In this document: one piece after another, positions 1 to 7,658 of the stretch
Layout of the letters: each line of letters opens with the position of its first letter
Position numbering within the stretch: the stretch's first letter is position 1
Virus record (IMG/VR): IMGVR_UViG_3300021180_000006
Coordinates: 22,799 to 86,798 of that record
DNA: 64,000 bases
From: a virus
Reading direction: 5' to 3' (one strand)
Program-made: the position numbers and the translations under genes
Notes under the pieces: generated by a model
Told to the model about the DNA's origin: nothing
The model's input: only the letters and a program-made list of their open reading frames with translations
Databases searched by the model: none

Positions 1-1
1 C

Positions 2-271
2 CAGCGGGCGATCGACGACGCGGTGGCGGATTGGCCGCAGCGTTTCACGACCGCCAGCCTGCGCCAGGCGATTCACCGGGCAGCCGACAAGGCCGGCGTG
101 CCGCGCTGGAATCCCAACCAGCTCCGCCATGCCAGGGCAACACTATTGCGCAAGCTCAAAGGGATCGAGGCGGCCCGGGTGCAGCTTGGCCACGCCGCGG
201 TCAAGACCACGGAAATCTACGCCGAGCGCGATCTGGAGGCGGCGATGCGCTTGGCACTGGAGTTTGGATGA
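2..271 (+). CDS. Tyrosine recombinase (integrase), C-terminal part, cut by the window edge
   Basis: Catalyses site-specific integration or excision of phage DNA. The frame is open back to base 2, so the N-terminus and most of the catalytic domain lie outside the window. The visible part holds the catalytic end of the family: box II LRHARAT (the Arg-His pair and following Arg), then LGHA with the second His, and IYAE with the probable nucleophilic Tyr. The stop overlaps the next ATG (ATGA at 268-271), so the two are probably co-translated. It is at the start of the early gene set, as expected for a prophage boundary. Which of phage integrase or host XerC-like enzyme it is cannot be settled from the fragment. 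Confidence 0.85.
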   Translation, partial: QRAIDDAVADWPQRFTTASLRQAIHRAADKAGVPRWNPNQLRHARATLLRKLKGIEAARVQLGHAAVKTTEIYAERDLEAAMRLALEFG

Positions 272-537
272 ACGAGCCAGATGACATGAGCGACACTGAG
301 AAGAAGGCAATCACGCGAGAATTCATCGATCGGGCGATCCGCGCCATCCGCAGCAGCCCGGATGATCTCCGCGCCAAGGGCTTAGCCGTGGCCGTGCACA
401 ACGATTACCGCGTCGATAACAGGCCGCACACCTTCTGGTTGATGACGGACGATAGTGATGGCGCATTCTTCAAAGGCGAGGGCGAAACCGACGCCGAGGC
501 GCTGGACCAGATTCGGAAACAGGTTGGGGCGTTGTAA
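268..537 (+). CDS. Small conserved-looking hypothetical protein
   Basis: 89 aa, started at the ATG that overlaps the integrase stop rather than at upstream in-frame ATGs, which would overlap the integrase completely. The sequence is acidic N-terminally, has a segment reading HTFWLMTDDSDGAFFKGEG, and ends in a short helix-like stretch (DAEALDQIRKQVG). I recognise no domain. It is coupled to the integrase, so a role in lysogeny is possible but not shown. The 71 bases after it hold a small palindrome (AAGCAATTTTGCTT, 568-581) in an AT-rich patch before the next gene. Confidence 0.6.
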   Translation: MNEPDDMSDTEKKAITREFIDRAIRAIRSSPDDLRAKGLAVAVHNDYRVDNRPHTFWLMTDDSDGAFFKGEGETDAEALDQIRKQVGAL

Positions 538-608
538 GCCATGGGTTCGTTCCGGGCGGGAGAGAAAAGCAATTTTGCTTACGTTGTTGTGAAGATGGAG
601 AAGTTCCA

Positions 609-902
609 ATGAGCATCAAAACCGCCCCGACAACCTCCGCCGGATTCGCCATCCAGTCGCGTCAGTGCGCCACCTGCATCTACCGCAAGGATTTGCCCTG
701 GGACATCAAACGCTTGGAAGGGCAGATCGCCGACCCGAAGATGGCGGGTTTCTTCAAAAGCTATCGCGTCTGTCATCACGCCCGACGACTGACCTGCTGC
801 GCGGGATTCTGGGCGCGGCACAAAAACGATTTCACTTTGGGACAGCTCGCCCAGCGGCTGGGGCTCGTTCGTTTTGTGAAGGACGAAAGCAGGAGCGCAT
901 GA
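609..902 (+). CDS. Small Cys/His-rich hypothetical phage protein
   Basis: 97 aa preceded by a purine-rich GATGGAGAAG ribosome site. It has paired metal-binding candidates: CATC near residue 20, CHH near 56 and CC at 63-64, then an aromatic FWARH segment. The layout suggests a small zinc-binding protein. Its stop overlaps the start of the DUF5131 gene (ATGA), and Cys-rich partners of this kind are common next to such phage genes. Function unknown. Confidence 0.65.
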   Translation: MSIKTAPTTSAGFAIQSRQCATCIYRKDLPWDIKRLEGQIADPKMAGFFKSYRVCHHARRLTCCAGFWARHKNDFTLGQLAQRLGLVRFVKDESRSA

Positions 903-1927
903 GCACGAATTCATCCATCGAATGGACGCGGGGCGACGACGGGACGCCCGGCTGCACCTGGAACCCGGTGGCGGGCTGCACTCTGAAAAGCCCCGGCTGC
1001 AAGAACTGCTACGCCATGCGGATGGCGGCGCGGCTGGAAGCGATGGGGCAGGAGAAATATGCCGGGCTGACGAAGAAGGTCAACGGGCGTTACGTCTGGA
1101 CGGGGAAGATCCACCTCGATGAAGAATCGCTCTCGGCCCCGCTGGGCTGGAAGAAACCCCGCCGCGTGTTCGTCAACTCGATGAGCGATTTGTTTCACCC
1201 GGACGTGTCGTTCGAGTTCATCGACAAAGTGTTCGCGGTGATGGCGCTTTGCCCACAGCACGCCTTCCAGGTTCTGACGAAACGGCCGGAGCGGATGGCG
1301 CAATACCTCTCAAACGACAATGTGGGGGCGGCGCGTGATGGCGCGACACGGCGGCGAATCGTCTTGGAGATGCACAGATACAACGCTCCGCCAGCCCCTC
1401 AAGAATGGCGAGAGTGCAGCGCCCGAGTGCATTACGGCCACGGTTGGCCCCTCCCCAACATCTGGCTGGGTTGCTCGACCGAGGACCAAACCCGCGCCGA
1501 CGAGCGAATCCCGCACCTGCTCAAATGCCCGGCGGCTGTGCGCTTCCTCTCATGCGAGCCGCTGCTGGGGACGATTGATTTATCGCGATGGTTCTTCACT
1601 TCCAAACCAGCGCCTCCAAGAGAAGCGATTTACGACGACAGGCAGACTTGGGACGAGAGCGGAATTCATTGGGTGATCGTCGGCGGTGAAAGCGGACCCA
1701 ACGCCCGCCCCATGGTCCTGGGCTGGGCCAAAGACATCGTCCGCCAGTGCCAGTCTGCCGGCGTCCCCGTGTTCGTGAAGCAACTCGGCGCCCATCCCGT
1801 CAATCGCGAGGGCCAGCGCTGCCCGAAGATCAAAGACCGCAAAGGGGCCGATCCCGCAGAATGGCCGGCCGAACTTCGCGTGCGAGAATTTCCCCAGGCC
1901 CGAGCCATGCACGAAGGAGCGCCATGA
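899..1927 (+). CDS. DUF5131 (phage Gp37/Gp68) family protein
   Basis: 342 aa from the ATG overlapping the upstream stop; the in-frame extension back to 665 is a shadow of the previous gene. Family hallmarks are visible: SSIEWT near the N-terminus, WNPVAGC followed by a CxxCYA cluster (SPGCKNCYAMRMA), NSMSDLFHPD, FQVLTKRPERM, and the C-terminal VGGESGPNARPM and FVKQLG segments. This family is widespread in phages and has a radical-SAM/TIM-barrel-like look with a metal-binding Cys cluster, but its reaction is unknown. Length is slightly larger than typical because of an insert around residues 140-175. Confidence 0.9.
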   Translation: MSTNSSIEWTRGDDGTPGCTWNPVAGCTLKSPGCKNCYAMRMAARLEAMGQEKYAGLTKKVNGRYVWTGKIHLDEESLSAPLGWKKPRRVFVNSMSDLFHPDVSFEFIDKVFAVMALCPQHAFQVLTKRPERMAQYLSNDNVGAARDGATRRRIVLEMHRYNAPPAPQEWRECSARVHYGHGWPLPNIWLGCSTEDQTRADERIPHLLKCPAAVRFLSCEPLLGTIDLSRWFFTSKPAPPREAIYDDRQTWDESGIHWVIVGGESGPNARPMVLGWAKDIVRQCQSAGVPVFVKQLGAHPVNREGQRCPKIKDRKGADPAEWPAELRVREFPQARAMHEGAP

Positions 1928-2349
1928 GCGAAGATCGATCGACTTCAGATCAACCGACGCCGGCGCAGGAGACCCCGGCGCTAGAAGCTCCGCCGCCGCC
2001 GCGCGCCATGAAGACCGACGACGAACTCAAAGCGCTGGCCCGCGACATCTATCAGGGCAGAGTCTTCACCAGCAGCCATATCGCCGACCCGCGCGACGTG
2101 GGGTTGGTGTTCATGGTGCTTTCGCTCGGTGCGAAAATCCCGCCCGACACCGCGTTCGTCTACGAATATCTGGACAAGGCCGGCGAGCGCAGCATCAACG
2201 GATACCCAACGTTCTTTAGCTGCAAGCTGCTGAACCAGGCCGAAACCGAAAAGCTGATCGGCTATTTCAACGCCATCAAAAACGCGGTCGAACAGGCGAT
2301 ATCACCTGCGCTGTCGCCTGCGCCATCAGCGCCGATCGAGGGCACATGA
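1924..2349 (+). CDS. Hypothetical early protein
   Basis: 141 aa, ATGA-coupled to the DUF5131 gene. Residues 1-30 are a Pro/Ala-rich disordered leader; residues 35-115 look folded (RDIYQGRVFTSSHI, then GLVFMVLSLGAKIP and TAFVYEYLDKAGERS); the C-terminal 25 residues are again Pro/Ser/Ala rich. No family recognised. It lies inside the coupled early operon. Confidence 0.65.
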   Translation: MSEDRSTSDQPTPAQETPALEAPPPPRAMKTDDELKALARDIYQGRVFTSSHIADPRDVGLVFMVLSLGAKIPPDTAFVYEYLDKAGERSINGYPTFFSCKLLNQAETEKLIGYFNAIKNAVEQAISPALSPAPSAPIEGT

Positions 2350-2362
2350 AAGGAGAGCAACC

Positions 2363-2695
2363 ATGGGCGGTCAATACCAAGACACGTTGAGCAAAGCGGA
2401 GGCGGCGGGAGACGTTGCCGTCAACGACATCCGGATTCACAAGAGCGGCGATGAGGTCCATCTGCACGATGACCAGGCGGGTTTGAAAGTCGCGGTCCCG
2501 GCGCCGGCGTTCAAAGACCAGCTTGCCAATCTGGACGATCCCGACACGCCCTTCGTCACCTTCAGCGATCCCAAGCTGCACACGACGGCGAAGATCGCCA
2601 AGGACGCCAGCGGCGGCGACGTGACGGTCACGATCGAGAAGACCCGGCCATCGGGCCTGTGGGGCAAGCTGAAAGACTTCGCGGGCAAACTGTGA
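2363..2695 (+). CDS. Hypothetical early protein
   Basis: 110 aa with a good AAAGGAG ribosome site 8 bases before the ATG. It is rich in beta-type segments with several Asp/His (DEVHLHDDQAG, LKVAVPAP, PFVTFSDPKLHTTAKI) and ends in a basic amphipathic tail (GKLKDFAGKL). No domain recognised. Genes on both sides are close, consistent with one operon. Confidence 0.65.
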   Translation: MGGQYQDTLSKAEAAGDVAVNDIRIHKSGDEVHLHDDQAGLKVAVPAPAFKDQLANLDDPDTPFVTFSDPKLHTTAKIAKDASGGDVTVTIEKTRPSGLWGKLKDFAGKL

Positions 2696-2706
2696 GGAGG
2701 TCGCCC

Positions 2707-3081
2707 ATGGACCAGCGCTATCAGGAGTTCTATTGCCGGCAAGCCGGCGGCGGCTGTGGGGGATACATCCTGCTGCCGGTGACCAACGCGGGCACATACA
2801 AATTGAAGTTCATCTGCCCCAAGTGCAAACACGTTCACGACCGGGCGGTGTTTAACGGCGAGATCGTCAATCGCACCGTGGCGGACAGCCACACCATCGA
2901 GCTGTTGCCCACGCTCTCCGCCTGGTCGCCCGAGCCGCGGACGCGGAGCATGCGGGCGATGCACCTGCGACGGCTGCGCGCCCACAAACGGGACTGGCTT
3001 CAACAGGGAGCGACCCTCGCCAGCAAACCGCGGCATTTCCTCGACGAATCGTGGTTCAATACCCAGGGAGTTCAAGCATGA
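2707..3081 (+). CDS. Small zinc-ribbon protein
   Basis: 124 aa; GGAGG lies 6 bases before the chosen ATG. A four-Cys ribbon is visible: Cys at about residue 10 and 17 (YCRQAGGGCGG), then CPKC in FICPKCKHVH. The C-terminal half is basic and Arg-rich (MHLRRLRAHKRDW), suggesting nucleic-acid contact. Its stop overlaps the start of the next gene. Function unknown. Confidence 0.7.
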   Translation: MDQRYQEFYCRQAGGGCGGYILLPVTNAGTYKLKFICPKCKHVHDRAVFNGEIVNRTVADSHTIELLPTLSAWSPEPRTRSMRAMHLRRLRAHKRDWLQQGATLASKPRHFLDESWFNTQGVQA

Positions 3082-3515
3082 GCGCCGCCGTCCCGCGAAC
3101 CAGCAGGGGTGTCACCTGTTTCGGCAACGTCGATGTCCCGGTCCCCGAATCGCTCCGCCTGATCGAAGATGGCCAGAAGCGCCAGCGGAAAAAGGGAGAC
3201 GTGATCTTCTGCATCCTCACGCCGCACGATGGGGACAAGCGGATCGTCTGGAACCGTTTCCGGCTCGATGAGGTCAACGACGCCCGCCAGATGTTCGACG
3301 ATCTTCTGGCCCAGGGGATGATCGCCCACCGCGTCAAGCGCAACGGCGAACCCAGCGCCGAGGTGCTGTCCAGCTTCGATCCGCTCCTGGAGGAGGTGAG
3401 TTTCCTGGACACGGCCGAGGAGCAGCAAACCTTCCCCGGCAGCCGGCTGGCACGCCGAATCGCCGCCGGTGAGGAAGTGGTTTTCCTGCCCCGCAAACAG
3501 ATTGTGGGAGGATGA
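3078..3515 (+). CDS. Hypothetical early protein
   Basis: 145 aa, ATGA-coupled to the zinc-ribbon gene, GGGAG ahead of the start. It contains FRLDEVNDARQMFDDLLAQG, typical of an alpha-helical DNA-binding or nuclease-accessory fold, and a C-terminal basic patch (SRLARRIAAGEEVVFLP). No family recognised; the ATGA overlap with the next gene suggests the two act together. Confidence 0.65.
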   Translation: MSAAVPRTSRGVTCFGNVDVPVPESLRLIEDGQKRQRKKGDVIFCILTPHDGDKRIVWNRFRLDEVNDARQMFDDLLAQGMIAHRVKRNGEPSAEVLSSFDPLLEEVSFLDTAEEQQTFPGSRLARRIAAGEEVVFLPRKQIVGG

Positions 3516-4303
3516 CCATGGCAATCACCATCGATTACGGCGGGATGAGTTGCGGGCAGACGGGTTATGCCGGAGTGTGGGTCGATCTCTGCGATGGGAC
3601 GACCGCCGCTTCCTGTCCGAGCTGGCAGCCGATCGGCACACAGACGCAGATCCTCTACGACAAATACAAGCCGCAGTTCATCAACCCCTACGCCACCAGC
3701 AACGCGATGACCGTCACGATCGGCGGCAATGAGTGTGAACAATGGCTGCGGCAGAACATGCACCTCTGGTATCGCAACTTTTACACGGGAAACTGGACGC
3801 AAACATGGACGCAAATCACCGCTCCGCAGAAAACGCCCGGTGAGCGTCTCCGCGAGATCATCCGCGCCCGCCAGGCCCCGCTGCATCTACCCTCGCACCG
3901 CAAGCTGCTTTTGCCCACCGATGACGCCCGCGAACTCCGCGCCCGCGCCAGCTTCCGCAGAATTGTCGGAGAGCACAACTGGCGCAGCTACTGCGCCCGA
4001 GGTTATGTCTCCGTCCGGGGCAAGAGCGGAAGGGTCTATCAGATTTTCGCCGGCCACGATGTCACCCGCGTCTATGAAGGCGGCCGATTGATCGAGCGCT
4101 TGTGCATCGTGCTTTCGGGGCACTACCCGCCGACCGATTCCATCCTCATGCGCTACGTGATGGTGCTGAGCGACGAGGCGGGATTCTGTAAACAGGCCAA
4201 CCGCACGGTCTGCCACGGTGAAAATCCCGCCGTCGTCAGCGAACGCGAAGTCAAAAACGATCTCCTCACCGAATGGCAGCGGATCAAAGGACGGGCAGCA
4301 TGA
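3512..4303 (+). CDS. Phage protein with conserved RGK(S)G C-terminal domain, function unknown
   Basis: 263 aa in two parts. Residues 1-110 are Cys/Trp-rich and beta-type with little similarity I can name. Residues 125-250 carry a domain I have seen in large environmental phages, with ARASFRRIVGEHNWRSY, YVSVRGKSGRVYQIF, then LCIVLSGHYPPTDSILMRY. The role of that domain is not known to me. Start ATG overlaps the preceding stop region, and the stop overlaps the next ATG. Confidence 0.65.
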   Translation: MTMAITIDYGGMSCGQTGYAGVWVDLCDGTTAASCPSWQPIGTQTQILYDKYKPQFINPYATSNAMTVTIGGNECEQWLRQNMHLWYRNFYTGNWTQTWTQITAPQKTPGERLREIIRARQAPLHLPSHRKLLLPTDDARELRARASFRRIVGEHNWRSYCARGYVSVRGKSGRVYQIFAGHDVTRVYEGGRLIERLCIVLSGHYPPTDSILMRYVMVLSDEAGFCKQANRTVCHGENPAVVSEREVKNDLLTEWQRIKGRAA

Positions 4304-4965
4304 TCGAATTCACAGACGGCGAAACCCAAGAACTGAAAAACGCCCAGGAAGGCGCCGATCCCGAGGCCAGGGAACTATTCAGACGGCATTTCGACCGGAG
4401 TAATTATCTTCAAAAGTTGCGCGATCAAAGGGGGATCAGGATCGCGTGGGATATGTGGTCGGTATTGCGTTGGTGGTCGGTTGGCGTCTATTTGGGACGC
4501 CGGGATTTTGCGGCATGGAGGATTGGCGCAGCCGCCATCGAGGCGAGTTGCAGACGGGCCGGCGTCATCCGGTCCGCCGAAGTCGAAGCCGGAAGATTTG
4601 GAGCGGCCGTGGAATCCGCGGTCGGAGAATGCGGAGAATCAGACATGAAGAAGATGAAAACGACAACGGTGCGCGGACAGCGAATCGAAGCTGATGACCT
4701 GGTGGTGGGGCTGATCGACCTGCTGCTTAAAACCGAACGGTCGCTGGAATCGGTGAAGAAGGAACTCGACGCGCATCTGGAAATGATCGCGGAACTCCAG
4801 CCGAAACTGAATCCAGACGGCACGATTACGGTCCTCGCCATGCGGGTCGATGGAGATTCCGCAGACGAGCACCGGGTTACATTGATGCCCATTAAACCCC
4901 TACCTGAAAAGGACAAGAGGCATGAAGAAGATGATGCCCAAGGTGATTTACGCGATGTGGGATAA
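4300..4965 (+). CDS. Hypothetical early protein, possibly two coupled genes
   Basis: 221 aa from the ATG at 4300 that overlaps the previous stop. Residues 30-115 are membrane-like or aromatic (WDMWSVLRWWSVGVYLG) followed by a segment encoded by a 64-bp repeat. From the internal ATG at 4645, preceded by GCGGAG, the sequence changes to a charged alpha-helical protein (LLKTERSLESVKKELDAHLE); this second half could be translated as its own 106-aa gene. Its last 44 bases overlap the next gene. The odd composition around 4450-4640 suggests that the repeat insertion remodelled this gene. Confidence 0.5.
   Translation: MIEFTDGETQELKNAQEGADPEARELFRRHFDRSNYLQKLRDQRGIRIAWDMWSVLRWWSVGVYLGRRDFAAWRIGAAAIEASCRRAGVIRSAEVEAGRFGAAVESAVGECGESDMKKMKTTTVRGQRIEADDLVVGLIDLLLKTERSLESVKKELDAHLEMIAELQPKLNPDGTITVLAMRVDGDSADEHRVTLMPIKPLPEKDKRHEEDDAQGDLRDVG
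4514..4577 (+). repeat. 64-bp dispersed direct repeat, copy 1
   Basis: Identical over 64 bases to 5519-5582 (begins CATGGAGGATTGG, ends GTCATCCGGTCCGC). Here it is read by the host gene in the frame giving AWRIGAAAIEAS, whereas in copy 2 it is read as MEDWRSRHRGELQ. Identity at the DNA level with different reading frames argues for a mobile or recombinogenic DNA repeat rather than related proteins. Confidence 0.9.
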
Positions 4966-5128
4966 TGAAGGAACGCGCGACGAGTTTTTGCATACCTCGG
5001 AGGACGCCTCGGAACTAAACGGAATGGACCAATCCTCGAAGGTCGGCGTGTATGAATTCGTCGGCTTCGCTCAGGTGCAGAACGCGACAACGGTGATTCC
5101 GCCGAAATCCAAGCGGGGAAAGCGCTGA
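4922..5128 (+). CDS. Small hypothetical protein
   Basis: 68 aa, AAGAGG before the ATG. Starts MKKMMPKVIYAMWDNEG and ends with a Lys/Arg tail (PPKSKRGKR). Nothing recognised. It begins inside the 3' end of the preceding gene. The 87 bases after it (5129-5215) are noncoding and include AGTGTGGTGTTTT (5171-5183), repeated at 8013-8025. Confidence 0.6.
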   Translation: MKKMMPKVIYAMWDNEGTRDEFLHTSEDASELNGMDQSSKVGVYEFVGFAQVQNATTVIPPKSKRGKR

Positions 5129-5215
5129 ACTTCAATGACCCCCTCCCTCCGCCAAAACCCCGCCCGCCGCAGTGTGGTGTTTTAACGGAGCCAAGCCACC
5201 AACGGAGCACGAGGC

Positions 5216-5419
5216 ATGACCGACCTGCCAACTCCCATTTCCGAGCGCGGTCCGCCGGGACGCTTCCTCTTTTCTCCGTGGCAGATGGGCCAAACGAGAT
5301 GGGCACACTCTTTAATGGCGGCACCGGAGGCCGCGGACCAGGACAATGCAGATCACCAACGACGACAAGCGCGCAGCCTGCGCGTTACCGGACGAACCGA
5401 CAAGTCTTTTACCCGATGA
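5216..5419 (+). CDS. Possible small protein, weak
   Basis: 67 aa from an ATG with a modest ACGAGG ribosome site. The first 45 residues have plausible codon use, while the last 25 overlap the next gene in another frame and look like its shadow (Arg/Gln-rich). It may be real and translationally coupled to the following ORF, or only an untranslated leader. Confidence 0.35.
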   Translation: MTDLPTPISERGPPGRFLFSPWQMGQTRWAHSLMAAPEAADQDNADHQRRQARSLRVTGRTDKSFTR

Positions 5420-5621
5420 CTACCTGATCGAACGCGAGCAGTGGATCGCCCGATTGGAGTCCATCCACCGGCTCAAGAGAGGAATCTGGCGACGACTTCG
5501 CGACCAGCATGTTCCGCTCATGGAGGATTGGCGCAGCCGCCATCGAGGCGAGTTGCAGACGGGCCGGCGTCATCCGGTCCGCAACGCCGCTTTTAACGTC
5601 GAACCGACCGAAAGGACTTGA
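5346..5621 (+). CDS. Small hypothetical protein carrying repeat copy 2 at its C-terminus
   Basis: 91 aa; residues 1-58 look like a genuine short alpha-helical protein (DDYLIEREQWIARLESIHRL). The last third is encoded by the 64-bp repeat, so the natural C-terminus has probably been replaced. The ATG has no clear ribosome site. It ends four bases before the GTG of the replication gene. Confidence 0.55.
   Translation: MQITNDDKRAACALPDEPTSLLPDDYLIEREQWIARLESIHRLKRGIWRRLRDQHVPLMEDWRSRHRGELQTGRRHPVRNAAFNVEPTERT
5519..5582 (+). repeat. 64-bp dispersed direct repeat, copy 2
   Basis: Exact copy of 4514-4577, about 1 kb away in the same orientation. The two copies could recombine and delete the genes between them. 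Confidence 0.9.
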
Positions 5622-5624
5622 TCG

Positions 5625-6686
5625 GTGCCACGACGCGCTTCGCCGCAGATCGATTTTCATGCGCTCGATTGGGTCGATGACTCGTTCGAGCTTTGCGGGT
5701 TTCAGTTGCAGATGCGCCTTTTAATGCTCAACCCGGACCGTCCCGGCTACCTGCCGACCCACCGTTGCGCTGACAACGACGAATTCGTGGCCCGAAAATT
5801 CGGGACCGACGTCGCCACGGTCGCAGCCCAGGTTCGCGCACTAAGTCAACGGGGCCTACTGGCGTTCAGCGACACTGGCCTTCTGCACGATCCGCAGATC
5901 CTCGCCCAGTTCATCGGGCAACAGAGGATTGATCGGGATCGAGACGCCGTCGCCGCCCGCGTCCGCCGCCATCGCGAAAACAAAGCGTTACGTAACGCGT
6001 TACATCCACCGTTACGTAACGCGTTACATGCGGCGCAACGTCCCCCGCCCCCTGGCCCTTTCCCCCCCCCCACTCCCCCCTTACCCCAAACCCCTTCCCC
6101 CGAGGTTGCTGCGCAACCTTGCGTCGGCGTTCCGCCGATCGCGGGAAACGCGCAAACGCCAGCCGCGGAAGGGCAAAAGCCGCAAACCAGATCGCGAGCG
6201 GCGATCGGGGCGATGCACCGCAAACTCGATGGCGAGGTGAGCGAATACCGCACGTTGACCGACCACTGGTGTCTGCGCAAGCGCGAGCGGATTCCCGGTT
6301 ATGTCTTCACCAAACGCGACGGCGCAATTTTTGCGCAGATCTGGGAGCGGATCGGCGGCAAGACGGCGGCGCGGCCGGCGGAAAACCAGATGGCGTTGCC
6401 GGTGGGCAAGCTGCTGATCGACCTGTTCTTCGGCGATTCCATGCTCCGCGGCCACGACATCCGCACTCTCGCGCACGATCTGGATCATTATCTCGAACGG
6501 GCCTCGCGCCCGGATGGAGCGAAGCATGTCCTCAATGCCCGAGCAAAACCGACCGCCGCCCAGCGCGGAGAATACGCCAGCGATGTCCCCATCATCGTCC
6601 ACGGCTATGGAGGTCAACGTGCAGCGTCCGAGCCTCAAGGAAAGACTGCGGCGGCTGATCGCGCAAAAGACCGAGCGACCGCCTGA
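5625..6686 (+). CDS. Replication initiator-like (DnaD/phage O-type) protein
   Basis: 353 aa from a GTG with AAAGGA ahead. Residues 1-110 look like a winged-helix replication organiser (FARKFGTDVATVAAQVRALSQRGLL, where the helix-turn-helix phase is clear). It continues with a basic RVRRHREN segment and a Pro-rich linker (about 120-180), then a C-terminal helical domain (190-300). The arrangement, a helix-turn-helix initiator followed directly by a DnaC-like loader, is the usual phage pair. The linker DNA contains tandem palindromes that could be the origin, as in lambda O. Assignment rests on architecture and context, not on a named catalytic motif. Confidence 0.65.
   Translation: MPRRASPQIDFHALDWVDDSFELCGFQLQMRLLMLNPDRPGYLPTHRCADNDEFVARKFGTDVATVAAQVRALSQRGLLAFSDTGLLHDPQILAQFIGQQRIDRDRDAVAARVRRHRENKALRNALHPPLRNALHAAQRPPPPGPFPPPTPPLPQTPSPEVAAQPCVGVPPIAGNAQTPAAEGQKPQTRSRAAIGAMHRKLDGEVSEYRTLTDHWCLRKRERIPGYVFTKRDGAIFAQIWERIGGKTAARPAENQMALPVGKLLIDLFFGDSMLRGHDIRTLAHDLDHYLERASRPDGAKHVLNARAKPTAAQRGEYASDVPIIVHGYGGQRAASEPQGKTAAADRAKDRATA
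5985..6110. other. Candidate replication origin: iteron-like palindromes plus C-rich tract inside the initiator gene
   Basis: GTTACGTAACGCGTTACAT occurs at 5987-6005 and again at 6011-6029, a 24-bp period. Each unit contains two overlapping palindromes, GTTACGTAAC and GTAACGCGTTAC. A strongly C-rich, strand-biased tract follows (about 6040-6105). Iterons within the initiator gene next to a low-complexity stretch are the layout of lambdoid origins. Similar strings in linkers of phage replication genes are common, which supports a DNA-level role, but origin activity is inference. Confidence 0.45.
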
Positions 6687-7290
6687 ATCGGATGATCTCC
6701 GTCGCGAGCGCGAAGCCCGGCGGCGCATTGATGCACTGGCCCTGCGGCGCGCCAGCGGTATCGAACAGGAGAAAATGTTTCGCGAGGCCGAACTGCGACA
6801 CCTCGATATCCGGTTGCCGGCGGAATTCCGGGCGCTGGCGGCGCGGCTTCATTCGCTGCTGGACCAGCCGGAATTGATCGCCATTGCCGGCGATCGCGGA
6901 CGCGGCAAGACGTGGCTGGGCTGCGGATTGATAAACGCCTTCTGCGATGCCCTGCGCCCGGCCATCTATCGGCGGACAGCGCGATTCTTCGAGGAGCTTT
7001 CGACCGCAGACTGGTCGGATAAGGAATGGGTCAGACGGAATTACGTGACGCCTGAATTACTGGTGCTGGACGAGGTTCAGGTGCGCGATGCCGATCGGGT
7101 TTGGCAGGACAACGAATTGACGACGTTGATCGACCGCCGCTATGCCCGCTGCTCCGCGACGCTTCTGCTGAGCAACTTCACCCCGGAAATGCTGGCCAAC
7201 AATCTTGGTGAGAGCATTCAGCGCCGGTTGAGCGAATCGGGCGGCACCTGGCCGACGCCGTGGCCCAGGATCAAGGAGATTCTGACGTGA
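6526..7290 (+). CDS. DnaC-like helicase loader (AAA+ ATPase)
   Basis: 254 aa. Loads the replicative helicase at the origin. Walker A GDRGRGKT lies at about 122-129 and Walker B LLVLDEV at about 178-184. The end [13 protein letters not shown] followed by [10 protein letters not shown] corresponds to the sensor 1 and arginine-finger region of DnaC/IstB ATPases. The start at 6526 has GGAG six bases ahead; a later ATG at 6607 would reduce the long overlap with the initiator gene (161 bases) and cannot be excluded. Directly downstream of the initiator, as expected. Confidence 0.85.
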   Translation: MSSMPEQNRPPPSAENTPAMSPSSSTAMEVNVQRPSLKERLRRLIAQKTERPPESDDLRREREARRRIDALALRRASGIEQEKMFREAELRHLDIRLPAEFRALAARLHSLLDQPELIAIAGDRGRGKTWLGCGLINAFCDALRPAIYRRTARFFEELSTADWSDKEWVRRNYVTPELLVLDEVQVRDADRVWQDNELTTLIDRRYARCSATLLLSNFTPEMLANNLGESIQRRLSESGGTWPTPWPRIKEILT

Positions 7291-7313
7291 TCAACCTTCG
7301 GCGTCGGTTGCGC

Positions 7314-7386
7314 CGGACCCGCCGGTGCGTGGGAGGCACTCCCGGTCCCAACCGGTGCTCTCCCGCGTACCCGGCGGCGTTTTTGA
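7314..7386 (+). terminator. Large GC-rich hairpin with T run, upstream of csrA
   Basis: An outer imperfect stem pairs CCGCCGGTGCGTGGGAG with CTCTCCCGCGTACCCGGCGG, and an inner stem pairs GCA..CCGGT with ACCGG..TGC. The 3' arm runs straight into TTTTT at 7380-7384. It looks like an intrinsic terminator closing the replication genes or a structured leader that attenuates csrA. Stems were read by eye; no folding energy was computed. Confidence 0.5.
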
Positions 7387-7399
7387 AAGGAGTCGCCTC

Positions 7400-7657
7400 A
7401 TGCTAGTCCTTTCCCGACAGCGCGACGAGAAGATCATGATCGGCGACGACATCACCATCACGATCGTCGATATCCGTGGCGACAAGGTGCGCCTGGGCAT
7501 CGAGGCCCCCAAGCACCTGCCGGTCCATCGCCTGGAGGTGTACCTTGAGATTCAGAGAGAAGAACGTCAACGCCAACGCGATGAACGCCAACAACAATCG
7601 TCCGCGCCTCCGACACCGGCGGATGCGCCGCGCGATCCTCCGTCGGGGAGTCCCTGA
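7400..7657 (+). CDS. csrA: CsrA/RsmA carbon storage regulator, phage-borne
   Basis: 85 aa: the family core (about 60 aa) starting [18 protein letters not shown], with VRLGIEAP and VHRLEVY, followed by a Gln/Arg and Pro-rich tail. CsrA binds GGA motifs in mRNA leaders and blocks or stabilises messages. Its own ribosome site AAAGGAG contains the AGGA target, so autorepression is plausible. The VHR arginine used in RNA binding is present. A phage copy could redirect host or phage translation. The 3' extension is longer than in most host CsrA proteins. Confidence 0.92.
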   Translation: MLVLSRQRDEKIMIGDDITITIVDIRGDKVRLGIEAPKHLPVHRLEVYLEIQREERQRQRDERQQQSSAPPTPADAPRDPPSGSP

Positions 7658-7658
7658 G

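Noticed and set aside
7314-7386. Possible tRNA on the - strand (GAGAGCACCGGTTGGGACCGG resembles tRNA-Pro)
   Set aside because: The anticodon loop would be short, there is no T-loop GTTCGAATC and no acceptor stem closing the structure; a terminator-like hairpin explains it better.
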